Shown in pieces: positions 1 through 9,294 of a DNA stretch of 23,826 nucleotides. The stretch is taken from positions 1 through 23,826 of the IMG/VR virus record IMGVR_UViG_3300032213_001491. One strand, given 5' to 3'. Within the stretch, counting starts at the first letter, position 1; the number at the start of each line of letters is the position of its first letter. The stretch comes from a virus. Below the pieces are notes generated by a model. That model was not told the DNA's origin, did not search any database, and was given only the letters and a program-made list of their open reading frames with translations. Made by a program: the position numbers and the translations under genes.

Positions 1-614
1 AATGTTGTTCTTATTATTCTCTCCGTACCTGCTCCTACTTCTTGTTGATTATCAAAGTTATCAATCATAACTCTGAATTTATATTTATCCTCCTCACCCC
101 AATATCTATCTGTGAAGTATTGGAATTGTTCTATAATTTTATTATTGTGTTCTGTAAAGTTTGTCCATACCATTACTTCGTATGTAACAGTAACATAATC
201 CGGCATCTTTACATCATAAGTTTCATATCTCTTTTTGAATTCTGAATTTAATAAAGAGAAACGGTCATATGCATTCTTTTGTGAAAACTTTCTAATAGTT
301 GGATATGTAATTTTATCATCTTTTAAGAATTTCATTGTTTCATTCTTAGCAAATGAATTTCTCTTAAACATAATAAGTGGGATTTGAATTTTTCCCAATT
401 TATCTTTTAAGTATCCATCTTTTTGTGCACCTTTCCATCTCTCTGCATTTCCATAAATCAATGGAACTTTAACCTTAGATTTATTTTGTTCAATTTCAGG
501 AATTACATGCTTTTCCATATAGGATGCAATAGTACTATCAATATCAATTAATGATAGTGAGAACATTTCTTGTTCACCCTGCTTTACTATTTTTGAAAAG
601 TTTTTATCTGCCAT
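1..614 (-). CDS. 15: Tail completion / sheath stabiliser protein, gp15-like (3' end outside window)
   Basis: This frame starts with ATG at 614 and stays open through position 1, giving at least 204 residues; the C-terminus lies outside the window. By family, gp15 sits on the upper end of the contracted-tail myovirus tube and sheath and connects to the neck. What I see: a segment reading VPLIYGNAERW near residues 49-59, a central region with TYEVMVWTNFTEHNNKIIEQF, and a final IIRTT before the edge. T4 gp15 has the same order of elements (a VPITY-type strand, a YELSIFTRYEDD-type strand followed by an IVEQI helix, and LIRTT), which is remembered, not searched. The start overlaps the stop of the gp14 gene in a TAATG, so the two are probably translationally coupled. 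Position directly after gp13 and gp14 supports the call. Confidence 0.66.
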   Translation of the reverse strand, partial: MADKNFSKIVKQGEQEMFSLSLIDIDSTIASYMEKHVIPEIEQNKSKVKVPLIYGNAERWKGAQKDGYLKDKLGKIQIPLIMFKRNSFAKNETMKFLKDDKITYPTIRKFSQKNAYDRFSLLNSEFKKRYETYDVKMPDYVTVTYEVMVWTNFTEHNNKIIEQFQYFTDRYWGEEDKYKFRVMIDNFDNQQEVGAGTERIIRTT

Positions 615-1069
615 TATCTTACTCTTTCTTCTAAATTGATGCCACTATTTCTAGTAACGAATGTTTCACATATAACAGAGAACTTATTTTGATATCCACC
701 GCCTATCCATTGGTCTTCATTAACATTTGATACCTCATAATATGAACCATCTAATAAAATAATATCACCAACTTCAGGATAAAAATTTGCTTCAATTAAA
801 GTATGTCTATTGAAACGGAAATTAGAAGTTCTACTTGCATCTGGACCAAATCCTTCATAGTTAGTTTCAGTTTCACCTCTTTCAATTACAGAATAAGTTT
901 CCATTCCTCTATAGTATTGTTTATCTAAACTTTCACCATAAAGATTATATGAAGTTTCCGCTGAATTGATTTTAAATAATGTAACCAGTGTTTCGATTAC
1001 ATCGTTAACCATTTCAGTAGAAATTTGTTCGAAAAATTTTATATCCCTTGCGGAGTTAAATCGTGGCAT
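614..1069 (-). CDS. 14: Neck protein gp14-like
   Basis: This 151-residue protein is probably the neck protein gp14, which with gp13 closes the DNA-filled head and forms the site where the tail joins. The N-terminus (residues about 8-50) is a helix followed by VTLFKINSAETSYNLYGES, matching the 'T.IYGEA' core I remember from gp14 of T4-like phages. The C-terminal half has a beta-barrel pattern, VGDIILLDGSYYEVSNVNED, then a strand ending in VICETFV, also typical of the family in marine T4-like phages. It is much shorter than T4 gp14 (256 residues). The ATG lies one base after the gp13 stop (TAATATG), and the gp15-like gene starts inside its own stop codon, so gp13, gp14 and gp15 form a tightly coupled set. 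The GGAT just before the start could act as a weak ribosome binding site. Confidence 0.72.
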   Translation of the reverse strand: MPRFNSARDIKFFEQISTEMVNDVIETLVTLFKINSAETSYNLYGESLDKQYYRGMETYSVIERGETETNYEGFGPDASRTSNFRFNRHTLIEANFYPEVGDIILLDGSYYEVSNVNEDQWIGGGYQNKFSVICETFVTRNSGINLEERVR

Positions 1070-1070
1070 A

Positions 1071-2228
1071 TTATCCTACATATATTGCTAAAGGTGCTTT
1101 CTGCAACATCTCCATTTGTTGTTGTGCTTCAGCAGCTTTATTTTCAAAAATCTTTTTTCTTGAAACCTCATCTAAGTTTTCTCTTAAGATAGTAATTAGA
1201 TTTTCTTTTTCGGTTGTTGCCTCCGCTCTTAATTGTGCACCATCCAATGTAGTTTCACCACCTGGAATAGGAATAGTATTATACTTTTCTCTAATTGCAC
1301 CCAATAATTCTTTTGCTAATGCTAATGTATATTTTCTAATCCACTGTCTTCCCACATCATTAATTCTTTGATATGGAGTAAAATCATATTTGATATTAGA
1401 ATAATCCGAAATAACACCATCTCTAATTCCTAATGAATTTGTATCAAACTCATCTCTTACATAATATTCAAAATAAATTCTATTATCATAAGATGGATAA
1501 GGGAATATTTGTAAGTTTCCGTTTGTTATATTAAATGTGTGTGCTGATTTTCTTATCTGGTCATTAAACTCTATAGCCTGAACCCTCAAAAGGTCTTCAT
1601 AGAACGGCATTAATACGAATTGGGTAGCAGTACTGAACGAACTAAATCCGAACTCCTGAGTGATGTTTAAAGTACCCATACCACTAACTGCATAAGGGTC
1701 AAAGAAACGAGCTAATGCAGGTTTTGGTTCGAAGTAAACTTTTGTTACTTCAATTCTTTTTCCACTCTCACTTACCTCTCCCCATAAAGTTTTTAAATCA
1801 TACGATTGAGTATATGCAGTTGCATCCACCCACCCTCTTTTAATATCAGCATTTCCCCCCACACCTGCAACAGTTCCATATGCATCGGAAATTCTTATTG
1901 TTTGATTTAAGAAAGAACCCTCTACTAATTTACCGGTGTAGTTAGAACCCGTACCTTGCCCCATTAATTGAGGTAAGTTGTTTCGTATATTAAATTGATT
2001 TACTTGTGCAGAGTATTCCGATGTTGCTTCTTCAAAACAAGCATATAATTGCTCATCGATTAGCTCTACATCTATAATAGGATACCCCAATCTTCTCACA
2101 CACCAAAGGGCTACTTTAGGTGCATCGTTCGAAAAATGGTAGTCATTATCGTATATTTCGAATGGAGTCATTCCAGGGAAGAACGATGATGAACCAGGAT
2201 AATGATTTATTGTTGAATTTACTGACAT
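1071..2228 (-). CDS. 13: Neck protein gp13-like
   Basis: This 385-residue protein is a gp13-type neck (head completion) protein acting at the portal vertex after packaging. Residues around 40-80 contain a segment (LWCVRRLGYPIIDVELIDEQ) corresponding to the 'RRLGAPxxNVElTxdQ' opening of T4 gp13, but here it is preceded by about 40 extra residues. Near the C-terminus, QWIRKYTLALAKELLGAIR followed by IPIPGGETTLDGAQL is the other family hallmark, after which comes a charged helix rich in Glu, Lys and Gln. T4 gp13 is 309 residues, so this version is extended at both ends. It has its own leader of about 50 bases with a TATTTATA box about 20 bases before the ATG, and it is followed by gp14 with a one-base gap. 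It probably heads a gp13-gp14-gp15 transcript. Confidence 0.78.
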   Translation of the reverse strand: MSVNSTINHYPGSSSFFPGMTPFEIYDNDYHFSNDAPKVALWCVRRLGYPIIDVELIDEQLYACFEEATSEYSAQVNQFNIRNNLPQLMGQGTGSNYTGKLVEGSFLNQTIRISDAYGTVAGVGGNADIKRGWVDATAYTQSYDLKTLWGEVSESGKRIEVTKVYFEPKPALARFFDPYAVSGMGTLNITQEFGFSSFSTATQFVLMPFYEDLLRVQAIEFNDQIRKSAHTFNITNGNLQIFPYPSYDNRIYFEYYVRDEFDTNSLGIRDGVISDYSNIKYDFTPYQRINDVGRQWIRKYTLALAKELLGAIREKYNTIPIPGGETTLDGAQLRAEATTEKENLITILRENLDEVSRKKIFENKAAEAQQQMEMLQKAPLAIYVG

Positions 2229-2247
2229 CTATATAAGAGTTTACTCA

Positions 2248-2257
2248 TATAAATATT
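2248..2257 (-). promoter_or_regulatory. Candidate late promoter box upstream of gp13
   Basis: In the coding orientation the gap reads AATATTTATA, 20 bases before the gp13 ATG and 22 bases after the stop of the fibre paralogue. The same ten-base string recurs in other gaps of this window. No -35-like partner is obvious. T4 late promoters have a single TATAAATA box; here the reverse complement of that string faces the gene, so the promoter reading is inferred only from recurrence and position. Confidence 0.4.
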
Positions 2258-2279
2258 CAGTTTGTCAAATAAAGAAGTT

Positions 2280-2804
2280 TTAAACTAATCTGATTTTCAG
2301 AGTTCCGTTTGTATGATACATTCCACCTAAATTTATGTTACCTGCCGCTGCTGCTGCATCGTTAGCATAGTTAGATGCGGAAATTGAGTTTAGATTGAAA
2401 GCAGTTCTATCTGTATCAGATGTTCTAATTTTAAGGTATCCATCTGTATGATATACCCCTCCCAATGGAACTCCCTGACTTTCAGCAGTATAATCCGTAG
2501 GATAGTTCGATGCGGTAACTGAGCCCAATTGAAGTGCTCTATGGTTATCCCCACTATTAAGCACAATACCTGCAGTAGAACCCGTAATTTGTACTATTGT
2601 ATTAAATGATGCGGATGTAGTTGATTGAAACGAACCTGTTATTACCACCGAACCTGTAATAGTTTGGTTTCCTATAAAAGTATTAGAAGCAGTTGTTGCT
2701 CTAAATTCTATACTAGATGTAATAGCAGCAAAGTTACCATCCATTTGTTCGATAGATAACTTATCCGATAAATTTTTTCGTAGTGTTACTCCGCTGATTG
2801 CCAT
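2280..2804 (-). CDS. Small tail-fibre-associated protein (paralogue 2)
   Basis: This 174-residue protein is built like a short fibre or fibre tip, and I do not recognise a named family. The N-terminus (VTLRKNLSDKLSIEQMDGNF) is shared with the upstream 139-residue protein. Residues about 45-75 carry GNQTITGSVVITGSF-type beta repeats also found in the giant fibre. The C-terminal half holds two copies of a module of roughly 45 residues ending in GGVYHTDGYLKIR and GGMYHTNGTLKIR, whose closest copy is the single module ending the upstream protein. This layout fits trimeric beta-structured fibres with receptor-facing or collar-like tips. It starts 10 bases after the previous stop and has no Shine-Dalgarno; the leader is nearly all A and T. 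It is probably a virion decoration or adhesin protein. Confidence 0.62.
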   Translation of the reverse strand: MAISGVTLRKNLSDKLSIEQMDGNFAAITSSIEFRATTASNTFIGNQTITGSVVITGSFQSTTSASFNTIVQITGSTAGIVLNSGDNHRALQLGSVTASNYPTDYTAESQGVPLGGVYHTDGYLKIRTSDTDRTAFNLNSISASNYANDAAAAAGNINLGGMYHTNGTLKIRLV

Positions 2805-2814
2805 TTATAATAAA

Positions 2815-3234
2815 TTAAACTATTCTAATTCTGATTGCTCCTGCATTATGGTAGATACCTCCAATTGGAACACCACCTGCTGCAGCCGCTGTATCGTTAG
2901 CGTAGTTTGAACCCAATACAGAGTTACCACTACCACTTGCTATTACTCTACCTAAGAAGTTTGCTGAACCTGAATATGTTTGAGAACCAGAAACACTAAG
3001 AGTTCCTGTTACAAATAAGTTACCACTTGTAATTAAACCGCCTCCAGCACCATTAGCTCCTGCCAATAAGTTAGGAAATGCTATAACTGATTGAGATACT
3101 CTATTATTTAAAGTAGTAATATTACCGGTATTTGCCTCCACACTAGATGTTATGGTAGAGAAATTACCATCTAATTCGGTGATAGTTAATTTACTACCTT
3201 TTGTTATTCTTAATGTTACACCTGCTAATGCCAT
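2815..3234 (-). CDS. Small tail-fibre-associated protein (paralogue 1)
   Basis: This 139-residue protein shares its N-terminal design (VTLRITKGSKLTITELDGNF, then TITSSVE) and its C-terminal module (NYANDTAAAAGGVPIGGIYH, then IRIRIV) with the next gene, so the two are paralogues. The middle has GNLFVTGTLSVSGSQTYSGS beta repeats like those of the giant fibre just upstream. I infer a trimeric fibre or fibre-tip protein. It carries one copy of the GG[IVM]YH C-terminal module where its neighbour has two, so the pair looks like gene duplication followed by module gain or loss. A TATTTATA box lies 28 bases before the ATG. The bases just before the ATG are A-rich with no Shine-Dalgarno. Confidence 0.6.
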   Translation of the reverse strand: MALAGVTLRITKGSKLTITELDGNFSTITSSVEANTGNITTLNNRVSQSVIAFPNLLAGANGAGGGLITSGNLFVTGTLSVSGSQTYSGSANFLGRVIASGSGNSVLGSNYANDTAAAAGGVPIGGIYHNAGAIRIRIV

Positions 3235-3262
3235 TTTATTTTATTTTTATTCTGTGTCTTTG

Positions 3263-3272
3263 TATAAATATA
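3263..3272 (-). promoter_or_regulatory. Candidate late promoter box upstream of the small fibre genes
   Basis: The coding strand reads ATATTTATA 28 bases before the ATG at 3234 and just after the stop of the giant fibre gene. It is the same box as in other gaps, in the same orientation relative to the genes. Regulatory function is inferred. Confidence 0.38.
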
Positions 3273-3279
3273 TAACTTC

Positions 3280-6200
3280 TTAATAAACATAATCAGAATC
3301 TGCACCATCTACAACTGATATATCGAAATAATCATCAGCGTAAAGTGTTTCATCTAACCAAACTGGAGTAATATATCTTCTTTTATTAGAACCCTGTCCA
3401 ACAAAATATTCTAAATATTCATCCGGAGTTCTTATCCACGCCCCACTTGAAGTATTATTAGTTGTAAAAGATGAACTCCATGCTTGAGCCTCAGTTAATG
3501 TATATATCGCATCAGCGGGATTATTTGAACCAGTTGCTTTAAGATTTGTAGCATTTCTTGTAAGAGAACCGGTGATTTCTAACCCTCCAGATATTATGAT
3601 AGAATCTGTCATTGAATCTCCAAATAAGATAGGTGCTCCTTTTACAGATAATCCACCTGTTATAGCTAAACTTCCTGTTATATTTACATCAGAATCAAAT
3701 GTTGCACTACCACTTACATCCAACGTACCGCTTACTGCAAAGTTTCCACTAACTCTGTTACTTCCAGTTATTGTTAAATTTCCACCTATAAATGTAGAAC
3801 CTGTTATGAATGTAGAACCCGTTACAACCAAATGTGCGAACGAAGCAGTATTAGTTACTTTTAGTGATGAAGATATTGTGGTAGAACCTGTTACGATTAA
3901 TGTAGATGCTATACCAACTGCTCCACTAACATTTAATGTTGAATGAAGTGTAGTTCCACCATTTACTTTTAATGAACCAGATGTTCTTATATTTCCGGTT
4001 GTATCATCTATTTCAAATGCTCCACCTCCTACTTTGAATGTTACCCCATCATAAGTAAAGTTTGCACTATCAACTAAAATATCAGTTGAATCCACATAAG
4101 GAATTCTACTCATACTTAAATCATTTATCGCTAAACTCTTAACTCTCGTAGAACCCGATATAGCAGTTATATTTGAATTAAAGAATGTATCACTATCTAC
4201 TCTTAAGTTTAGAGTGTTCAATCTAGTTTCATCTGCTACCGCATTTCCACCTGCACCTAATGTGATAGTAGTGTTATCAACATCAAACTCTCCATTAATT
4301 CTAGTTAATCCCTCAACTCTTAAAGAAGAAGCGGTTACAGCTGAAGATGCTGAAATTGTAGTTCCGATGAAGTTACCACTTACAGATGTATTTCCCCCCA
4401 CCTGTAATGTACTATTACTACCCGTAATTTTAACACTACCGGTAATTTGAACACTTCCTGTGAAATATGAACCACTTCCGTTTTGTCCCGCATTTACTCT
4501 CAATGAACCGGTAATTTGAACACCACCATCATAATGAGCAGTATATCCCCCTGCTAAGTAATCACCTACTCTGATATCTCCGCCAACATATGCATTTGAT
4601 ACATAATCATTATCCGATACAAATAATATTGAATCTATTCTAGTTGCACCATTTTGAACGGTAAAGTTTCCAGATGGAACACCTCTTAAATCTATAGTAG
4701 TACTTCCTGTTAAAGATGTAGAACCAGATACTATGAATGTTCCACTAACCGCTTGTCTTCCACTATTAGATGATGTTAATAATGCACCATATTCAACGAA
4801 TTGAAGAGATGAACTTACTACTGCGTTATTAGCTCTAATATGCCCACTATGTGTAGCCGCAGTAATTGTAGTCGAAGATGAAATACTTCCAAATACATAA
4901 ACTGAACCTGTGAAATTATGGTTATCAGTTGCATCATTACCAAACGTAGTAGAACCACTACTAAATGAAGTAGTCATATAAGTTACAGAAGAACTCACTA
5001 TGTAGTTCTGTGCTACTATATTTCCACTTACAAATAAATTTCCACTAACATTTAAGTTTACCCCATTAGGTTGAATTGCTCCTTTTAATGAAGAAGTGTA
5101 TGTGTTAATAGATGAAGTAAATGTATTGATTATAGAACCTGTTGCAATTACACTAGCACTAAACGTATTAACTGATGAAGTGAATGTGTTAATTATTGAA
5201 CCACTTGCTCTAACTGATGCACTAAAAGTATTAATCGATGAAGTAAATGTATTCATCAATGAACCTGTTGCAATCACACTTGCACTAAATGTATTCAACG
5301 ATTGAGTTGAATTATTTAAAGATTGAGTTGTATTGTATAATGAACTTGTAATTATGTTTAAAGATGCAGTTGATACCTGAGAAGCATTTATTGATGCCAC
5401 AGATGCACTTAATAAATTAATAGATGAACTTACCGAACTACTTAATGAAGATGTTGCAGTATTAATTGATTCACTTATTGAACTTGTAAAGTTACTAAAT
5501 CCTGTTGTCCCACTTACATTAGTTTGAATTGAAGAACTAAATGCTCCATTAAATATACCTATGAACGCAGATGCACTAACTACTCCAGATGCAGTTATAG
5601 ATGAATTAACATTTAACCAAACTGGATTAGCAACCGGGTCACTAGCACTAGGATATAAATTTATTTGACCATAGAAATTTGAAGTACCATTTATTATTTG
5701 ATTATCACCATAAGTGTTACCAAATGTATGATTACCATCAAAATTAGATTCTGTTACATAATAAGTTGATGTACTTACAATATATTGTTGTGCTATAATA
5801 TTTCCACTAACATATAAGTCTGCCCCCACCGCATTTATAGCTCCTTTTAGTGAAGCTGTATAAGTGTTCAAACTTGCAGTTGAAGTATTAACAGATGCGG
5901 TAAATGTATTAATTATTGAACCACTTAATCTAACTGATGCAGAGAATGAATTCAAACTCGCGGTTGTTAGGTTTGAAGATGTTACGAATGAGTTATATAC
6001 GGTTCTCTCTAAAAATCCTGTTCCAAATACTAATGTATTAATTCTAGAAGTAATACTTCCCGAAACATCTTGTATCTTTAAATTTATACTAGATGATAAT
6101 CCATTTGTAGTAATTGCTATACTAGATGATAAACCACTACTTACATCCCAAACTGAAGCGGATAGAGATGAGCCTGTTAATCTTAATTGATTTATAGAAT

Positions 6201-8898
6201 TCGATGCGGAATCACTAGCTGATACCAATTCACCATCTGTAGCAAATCCTGAATTTAAATTACTTATTATATTTTGAACAGATGCGACTCTTTGGTCAAT
6301 TGAAGCGGAGAATCCAGGAAATTGATTACCGATAAATTGACTACTTTGTGAAATACTACCACTAAATTGGGTTATTTTTGTATCAAAATAAGTACCGGAT
6401 GCTTCCAATGCCGTAATTCTAACACTCTGTGATACAACCGAACCGGAAACAGTTGAAATTGATGCGGTATATTGTTCTAATGAATTAACTCTTGAACCAA
6501 TACCAGATGCACCACCACCAATTTCTGCTGAGATAGAAGAGATTCTATTATCAAATGATGCACTTGCAGTTGCAAATGTACCGGTATTACCAATCCAAGT
6601 TACTATACTAGCAGTAAATCCACGTAATATAGTATCTTGATTCTGTAAACTTAATATAGAAGCCGATACAACTGATGAGGTTGCAAAAGTTGCACTAGCT
6701 GAAGCGTTTAAAGCGTTTAACTGAATAATAGTACTTCCAGTAGTACTTATTAAATTTGAAATCGTTGTACCAATTCCTGATATAGCACCAGCCTGAGCAC
6801 TATTTGTAACCGCTGATAATGATGCACTTGTTTCTAATGCAGTTATTCTATTTCCAGTTGCACCACCTCCTAATGAAGATGATAATGCTAATATCCTACT
6901 ATCAACTGATGTACTGAATGGTAAATAAGTTGATGATGTAAATGTATTTAAAGATGACGTATGTAAGTTAATAGCATTTAAACTATTACTTACAGATGCA
7001 CTATATGTATTTTGTGCATTATTTACACTATTAATCGTAGATATTGATGCAGAGAATGAACTACTTGCTATCAATAAACTAGAACTTATAGTATTAAATG
7101 AACTACTTAATTGTGATAATTCTACTCCATCTACTAATCCACTAACTGCAATATCTCCTGTTACACTAACTCCTTTATTTATTGCAATCTTAGATAAGTT
7201 ATTATTCCAAGTTAGACTAGCATCTGCACCACTAATATAAATACCGGCTCCATCCGCCATCGCTGCAGTAGTTGAACCACTTGCTATTTCTATAAGTTTA
7301 TCCGCAACTTTTAAGTTAGTTGTGTTAATAGATATTTGAGTTCCTTGTACAACAAAATTTCCTAATATTGTTGTTGTTCCACCTGTCACATCTATTGCGG
7401 TTTTTAATGATGCAGTATATGTGTTTATTGAAGCAGTTGCAGTATTAACCGAAGATGTGTGTGTATTAACAGAACTACTAAATGTATTCACACTCGCACT
7501 AAATGAATTATGAGAACCACTACTTACTTCCAACGCATCTATTCTACTCTTCGCAGATGATGCCGATGTAGCTAATGAACTACCACTACTTACTAAACTA
7601 GAAGTAAGAGTATTCAAATTTGCAGTTGTTGAATTAACACTTTCGGTAAATGTATTAACCGAAGCTGAAGTATTTTCTAATTGAGTTAATCTAGTTAAAA
7701 CAGCTGATGCTGAACTTGCTAAAGAAGATGCCGATACTACTAAACTACCACTTCTAATATTAAGAGTAGTAATTGAAGTATTCGCACTTGCAGTAAATGT
7801 ATTTAATGAAGCCGTTGCAGTATTAACTGAACTACTAAATGTATTAACACTTGCACTAAATGTATTTAATGCAGAAATATTTGTCGATGCTCCCCAACTT
7901 GCAGATGCTGCTTCGATTGAATTTAATCTACTATTAGCTGAAGATGTAAAAGCACTTAATGAAGCAGTTATAGAAAGAATAGAACCTGTCAAAGCTTCTA
8001 CTAAATCTATTCTACTTTCATGATTTGAAGTGGATACAAATAAACTTTGTGTTGCCGCTTCTAATGAATTTATTCTACCATCATCTACAGATGTACTTAC
8101 GAATAAAGCTAATAAATCCGTTGTTACACTTCCTGATTTTGTTTCTAATGAAATTAATCTGTTTTCAATTGAACCTGTCTTTGTGTTCAATGAAGCAGTT
8201 ACTAAATTTATTGATGCAGTTGTAGAATTAACAGATGCTGTATGTACGTTATGTGCTAATCTTATACTACCACTTGCACCTTCTAATGATGCTAATCTAG
8301 GTTCTACAATAGAAGATGTATAACTTTCATAGTTTGATTTACTTAAGAAAGGTGTTACTACAATACTTCCAAATTTAGAATTAATTGTTGCGGTTACACT
8401 TCCACTCAATGAACCAATTGATGAACTCAAATTAGCTACAGAATGTGATAATGATTGTGAAAGCGAAGAACTGAATGTTGAATATCCAGTTGTATTAGCT
8501 AAAGTTACTCCTTGTGAAGCACTTATTAAATTTGTTCCAATTACGTTTATAGTTCCACCACTAACAATTAAACTTCCTGTTATGGTAGTTGAACCCGATA
8601 TATTTACAGAACCGCTAAATGAAGCTGGTCCAATGTTTACTAAAGTATTTGAACCTGATAAGATAAATGAACCCGTTACGATTACATTTCCGTTTATCGC
8701 TTGTTGCCCTACCCAATTATTACTACCACTTGATGATAATATTGTACCACCCGCATTTATAACTGTCCCATCGGAAAGTGTTATAATTAAATTAGAACCA
8801 GAGAATGAAGCATTTACTACATGAGCTCCTGTCAACCCTCTTGTTCCTGCGGTTGCTACTGTTAATTGCGGTGAGTTATTTACTAATGTTACAGACAT
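3280..8898 (-). CDS. Giant Ser/Thr-rich tail fibre protein
   Basis: This 1872-residue protein is almost certainly a long tail fibre, although I cannot name a T4 counterpart. Residues about 50-125 are short beta repeats of the kind GSVNISGSTTITGSLIVSG. From about 140 to 1000 the sequence is dominated by seven-residue-periodic Ser/Thr/Asn helices such as NTFTASVNT interrupted by SRINSLE- or RITALE-type turns, as expected for trimeric coiled-coil shafts. Near 508-560 there is an insert (FVVQGTQISINTTNLKVADK) of a type common in phage fibres. Two related inserts near 1022-1080 and 1283-1330 begin with VSGNI[IV]AQ[QN]YIVS. Residues about 1340-1790 return to ITGS beta repeats. The last 80 residues are non-repetitive and aromatic (DEYLEYF, YITPVWLDETLYADDY), probably a distal tip or assembly cap. 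It starts one base after the preceding stop. Confidence 0.85.
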   Translation of the reverse strand: MSVTLVNNSPQLTVATAGTRGLTGAHVVNASFSGSNLIITLSDGTVINAGGTILSSSGSNNWVGQQAINGNVIVTGSFILSGSNTLVNIGPASFSGSVNISGSTTITGSLIVSGGTINVIGTNLISASQGVTLANTTGYSTFSSSLSQSLSHSVANLSSSIGSLSGSVTATINSKFGSIVVTPFLSKSNYESYTSSIVEPRLASLEGASGSIRLAHNVHTASVNSTTASINLVTASLNTKTGSIENRLISLETKSGSVTTDLLALFVSTSVDDGRINSLEAATQSLFVSTSNHESRIDLVEALTGSILSITASLSAFTSSANSRLNSIEAASASWGASTNISALNTFSASVNTFSSSVNTATASLNTFTASANTSITTLNIRSGSLVVSASSLASSASAVLTRLTQLENTSASVNTFTESVNSTTANLNTLTSSLVSSGSSLATSASSAKSRIDALEVSSGSHNSFSASVNTFSSSVNTHTSSVNTATASINTYTASLKTAIDVTGGTTTILGNFVVQGTQISINTTNLKVADKLIEIASGSTTAAMADGAGIYISGADASLTWNNNLSKIAINKGVSVTGDIAVSGLVDGVELSQLSSSFNTISSSLLIASSSFSASISTINSVNNAQNTYSASVSNSLNAINLHTSSLNTFTSSTYLPFSTSVDSRILALSSSLGGGATGNRITALETSASLSAVTNSAQAGAISGIGTTISNLISTTGSTIIQLNALNASASATFATSSVVSASILSLQNQDTILRGFTASIVTWIGNTGTFATASASFDNRISSISAEIGGGASGIGSRVNSLEQYTASISTVSGSVVSQSVRITALEASGTYFDTKITQFSGSISQSSQFIGNQFPGFSASIDQRVASVQNIISNLNSGFATDGELVSASDSASNSINQLRLTGSSLSASVWDVSSGLSSSIAITTNGLSSSINLKIQDVSGSITSRINTLVFGTGFLERTVYNSFVTSSNLTTASLNSFSASVRLSGSIINTFTASVNTSTASLNTYTASLKGAINAVGADLYVSGNIIAQQYIVSTSTYYVTESNFDGNHTFGNTYGDNQIINGTSNFYGQINLYPSASDPVANPVWLNVNSSITASGVVSASAFIGIFNGAFSSSIQTNVSGTTGFSNFTSSISESINTATSSLSSSVSSSINLLSASVASINASQVSTASLNIITSSLYNTTQSLNNSTQSLNTFSASVIATGSLMNTFTSSINTFSASVRASGSIINTFTSSVNTFSASVIATGSIINTFTSSINTYTSSLKGAIQPNGVNLNVSGNLFVSGNIVAQNYIVSSSVTYMTTSFSSGSTTFGNDATDNHNFTGSVYVFGSISSSTTITAATHSGHIRANNAVVSSSLQFVEYGALLTSSNSGRQAVSGTFIVSGSTSLTGSTTIDLRGVPSGNFTVQNGATRIDSILFVSDNDYVSNAYVGGDIRVGDYLAGGYTAHYDGGVQITGSLRVNAGQNGSGSYFTGSVQITGSVKITGSNSTLQVGGNTSVSGNFIGTTISASSAVTASSLRVEGLTRINGEFDVDNTTITLGAGGNAVADETRLNTLNLRVDSDTFFNSNITAISGSTRVKSLAINDLSMSRIPYVDSTDILVDSANFTYDGVTFKVGGGAFEIDDTTGNIRTSGSLKVNGGTTLHSTLNVSGAVGIASTLIVTGSTTISSSLKVTNTASFAHLVVTGSTFITGSTFIGGNLTITGSNRVSGNFAVSGTLDVSGSATFDSDVNITGSLAITGGLSVKGAPILFGDSMTDSIIISGGLEITGSLTRNATNLKATGSNNPADAIYTLTEAQAWSSSFTTNNTSSGAWIRTPDEYLEYFVGQGSNKRRYITPVWLDETLYADDYFDISVVDGADSDYVY
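5102..5290 (-). repeat. Three tandem 63-base repeats in the fibre gene
   Basis: Copies lie at 5102-5164, 5165-5227 and 5228-5290. Each encodes 21 residues, three heptads, of the form NTFSASV[IR]A[ST]GS[IL][IM]NTFTSS[IV]. The copies differ at many third codon positions while the protein is nearly unchanged, so this is a maintained duplication of coiled-coil shaft rather than a recent slippage product. Such in-frame arrays let shaft length change in whole heptads. Confidence 0.85.
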
Positions 8899-8899
8899 C

Positions 8900-9277
8900 T
8901 TATCGGGTTACATTTTTTGACAATTTCACTTGTCCTTCTAATAATCTCGTAACCTCATTACCACTCACCATTTCTAAATCATAGTAAGCAGTATCAAAAT
9001 TTAATAAAGAAGAGGTAGCTGCTGAAATGTATATTCCAATAGAACCACTTTGAACCGCAGTTACTCCATCAGAGCCACTCATATTTAATCCCGTACCATC
9101 TGTTTGTCGTGATGAACTTAGTGATAAATAAACGGTTTCAGATGTAGCGGCTGGTCTGATTTGCATTCTTCCTCCGTATCCAGAAAGGTTTACACTACCA
9201 CTCTCATCTTGCCATGTTAGTTGTATGTTAGTAGTTGCTCCTTGCTCTATTACAAATGAATATCTCGCTGCTGCCAT
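8900..9277 (-). CDS. Small beta-rich tail-associated protein
   Basis: This 125-residue protein is of a type that often stands next to fibre genes in environmental phages. The N-terminus (YSFVIEQGATTNIQLTWQD) is followed by LSGYGGRMQIRP, a Ser/Thr-rich middle, and YYDLEMVSGNEVTRLLEGQV ending in KLSKNVTR. The alternating hydrophobic pattern suggests a beta-sandwich of eight or nine strands with no signal peptide or membrane segment. I recall similar short proteins without an assigned role beside tail or baseplate genes. The gene sits one base upstream of the giant fibre start (TAAGATG), so co-translation with the fibre is likely. It may be the adaptor linking fibre to baseplate, or a fibre chaperone; that role is inferred from context only. 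Confidence 0.55.
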   Translation of the reverse strand: MAAARYSFVIEQGATTNIQLTWQDESGSVNLSGYGGRMQIRPAATSETVYLSLSSSRQTDGTGLNMSGSDGVTAVQSGSIGIYISAATSSLLNFDTAYYDLEMVSGNEVTRLLEGQVKLSKNVTR

Positions 9278-9294
9278 TAATTTTGTTCTTTAAT

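Noticed and set aside
42-245. A 67-codon plus-strand open frame near the left edge
   Set aside because: The opposite strand carries the continuous gp15-like frame through this region.
1063-1371. A 102-codon plus-strand open frame at the gp13 end
   Set aside because: It is entirely antisense to gp13 and gp14, which have clear family matches.
5102-5290. A CRISPR-like direct repeat array
   Set aside because: The repeats are contiguous without unique spacers, are in frame, and encode coiled-coil heptads.
3572-8824. Several plus-strand open frames of 60-124 codons within the fibre gene
   Set aside because: They mirror the repetitive Ser/Thr/Asn codons of the fibre on the other strand and have no leaders or recognisable domains.
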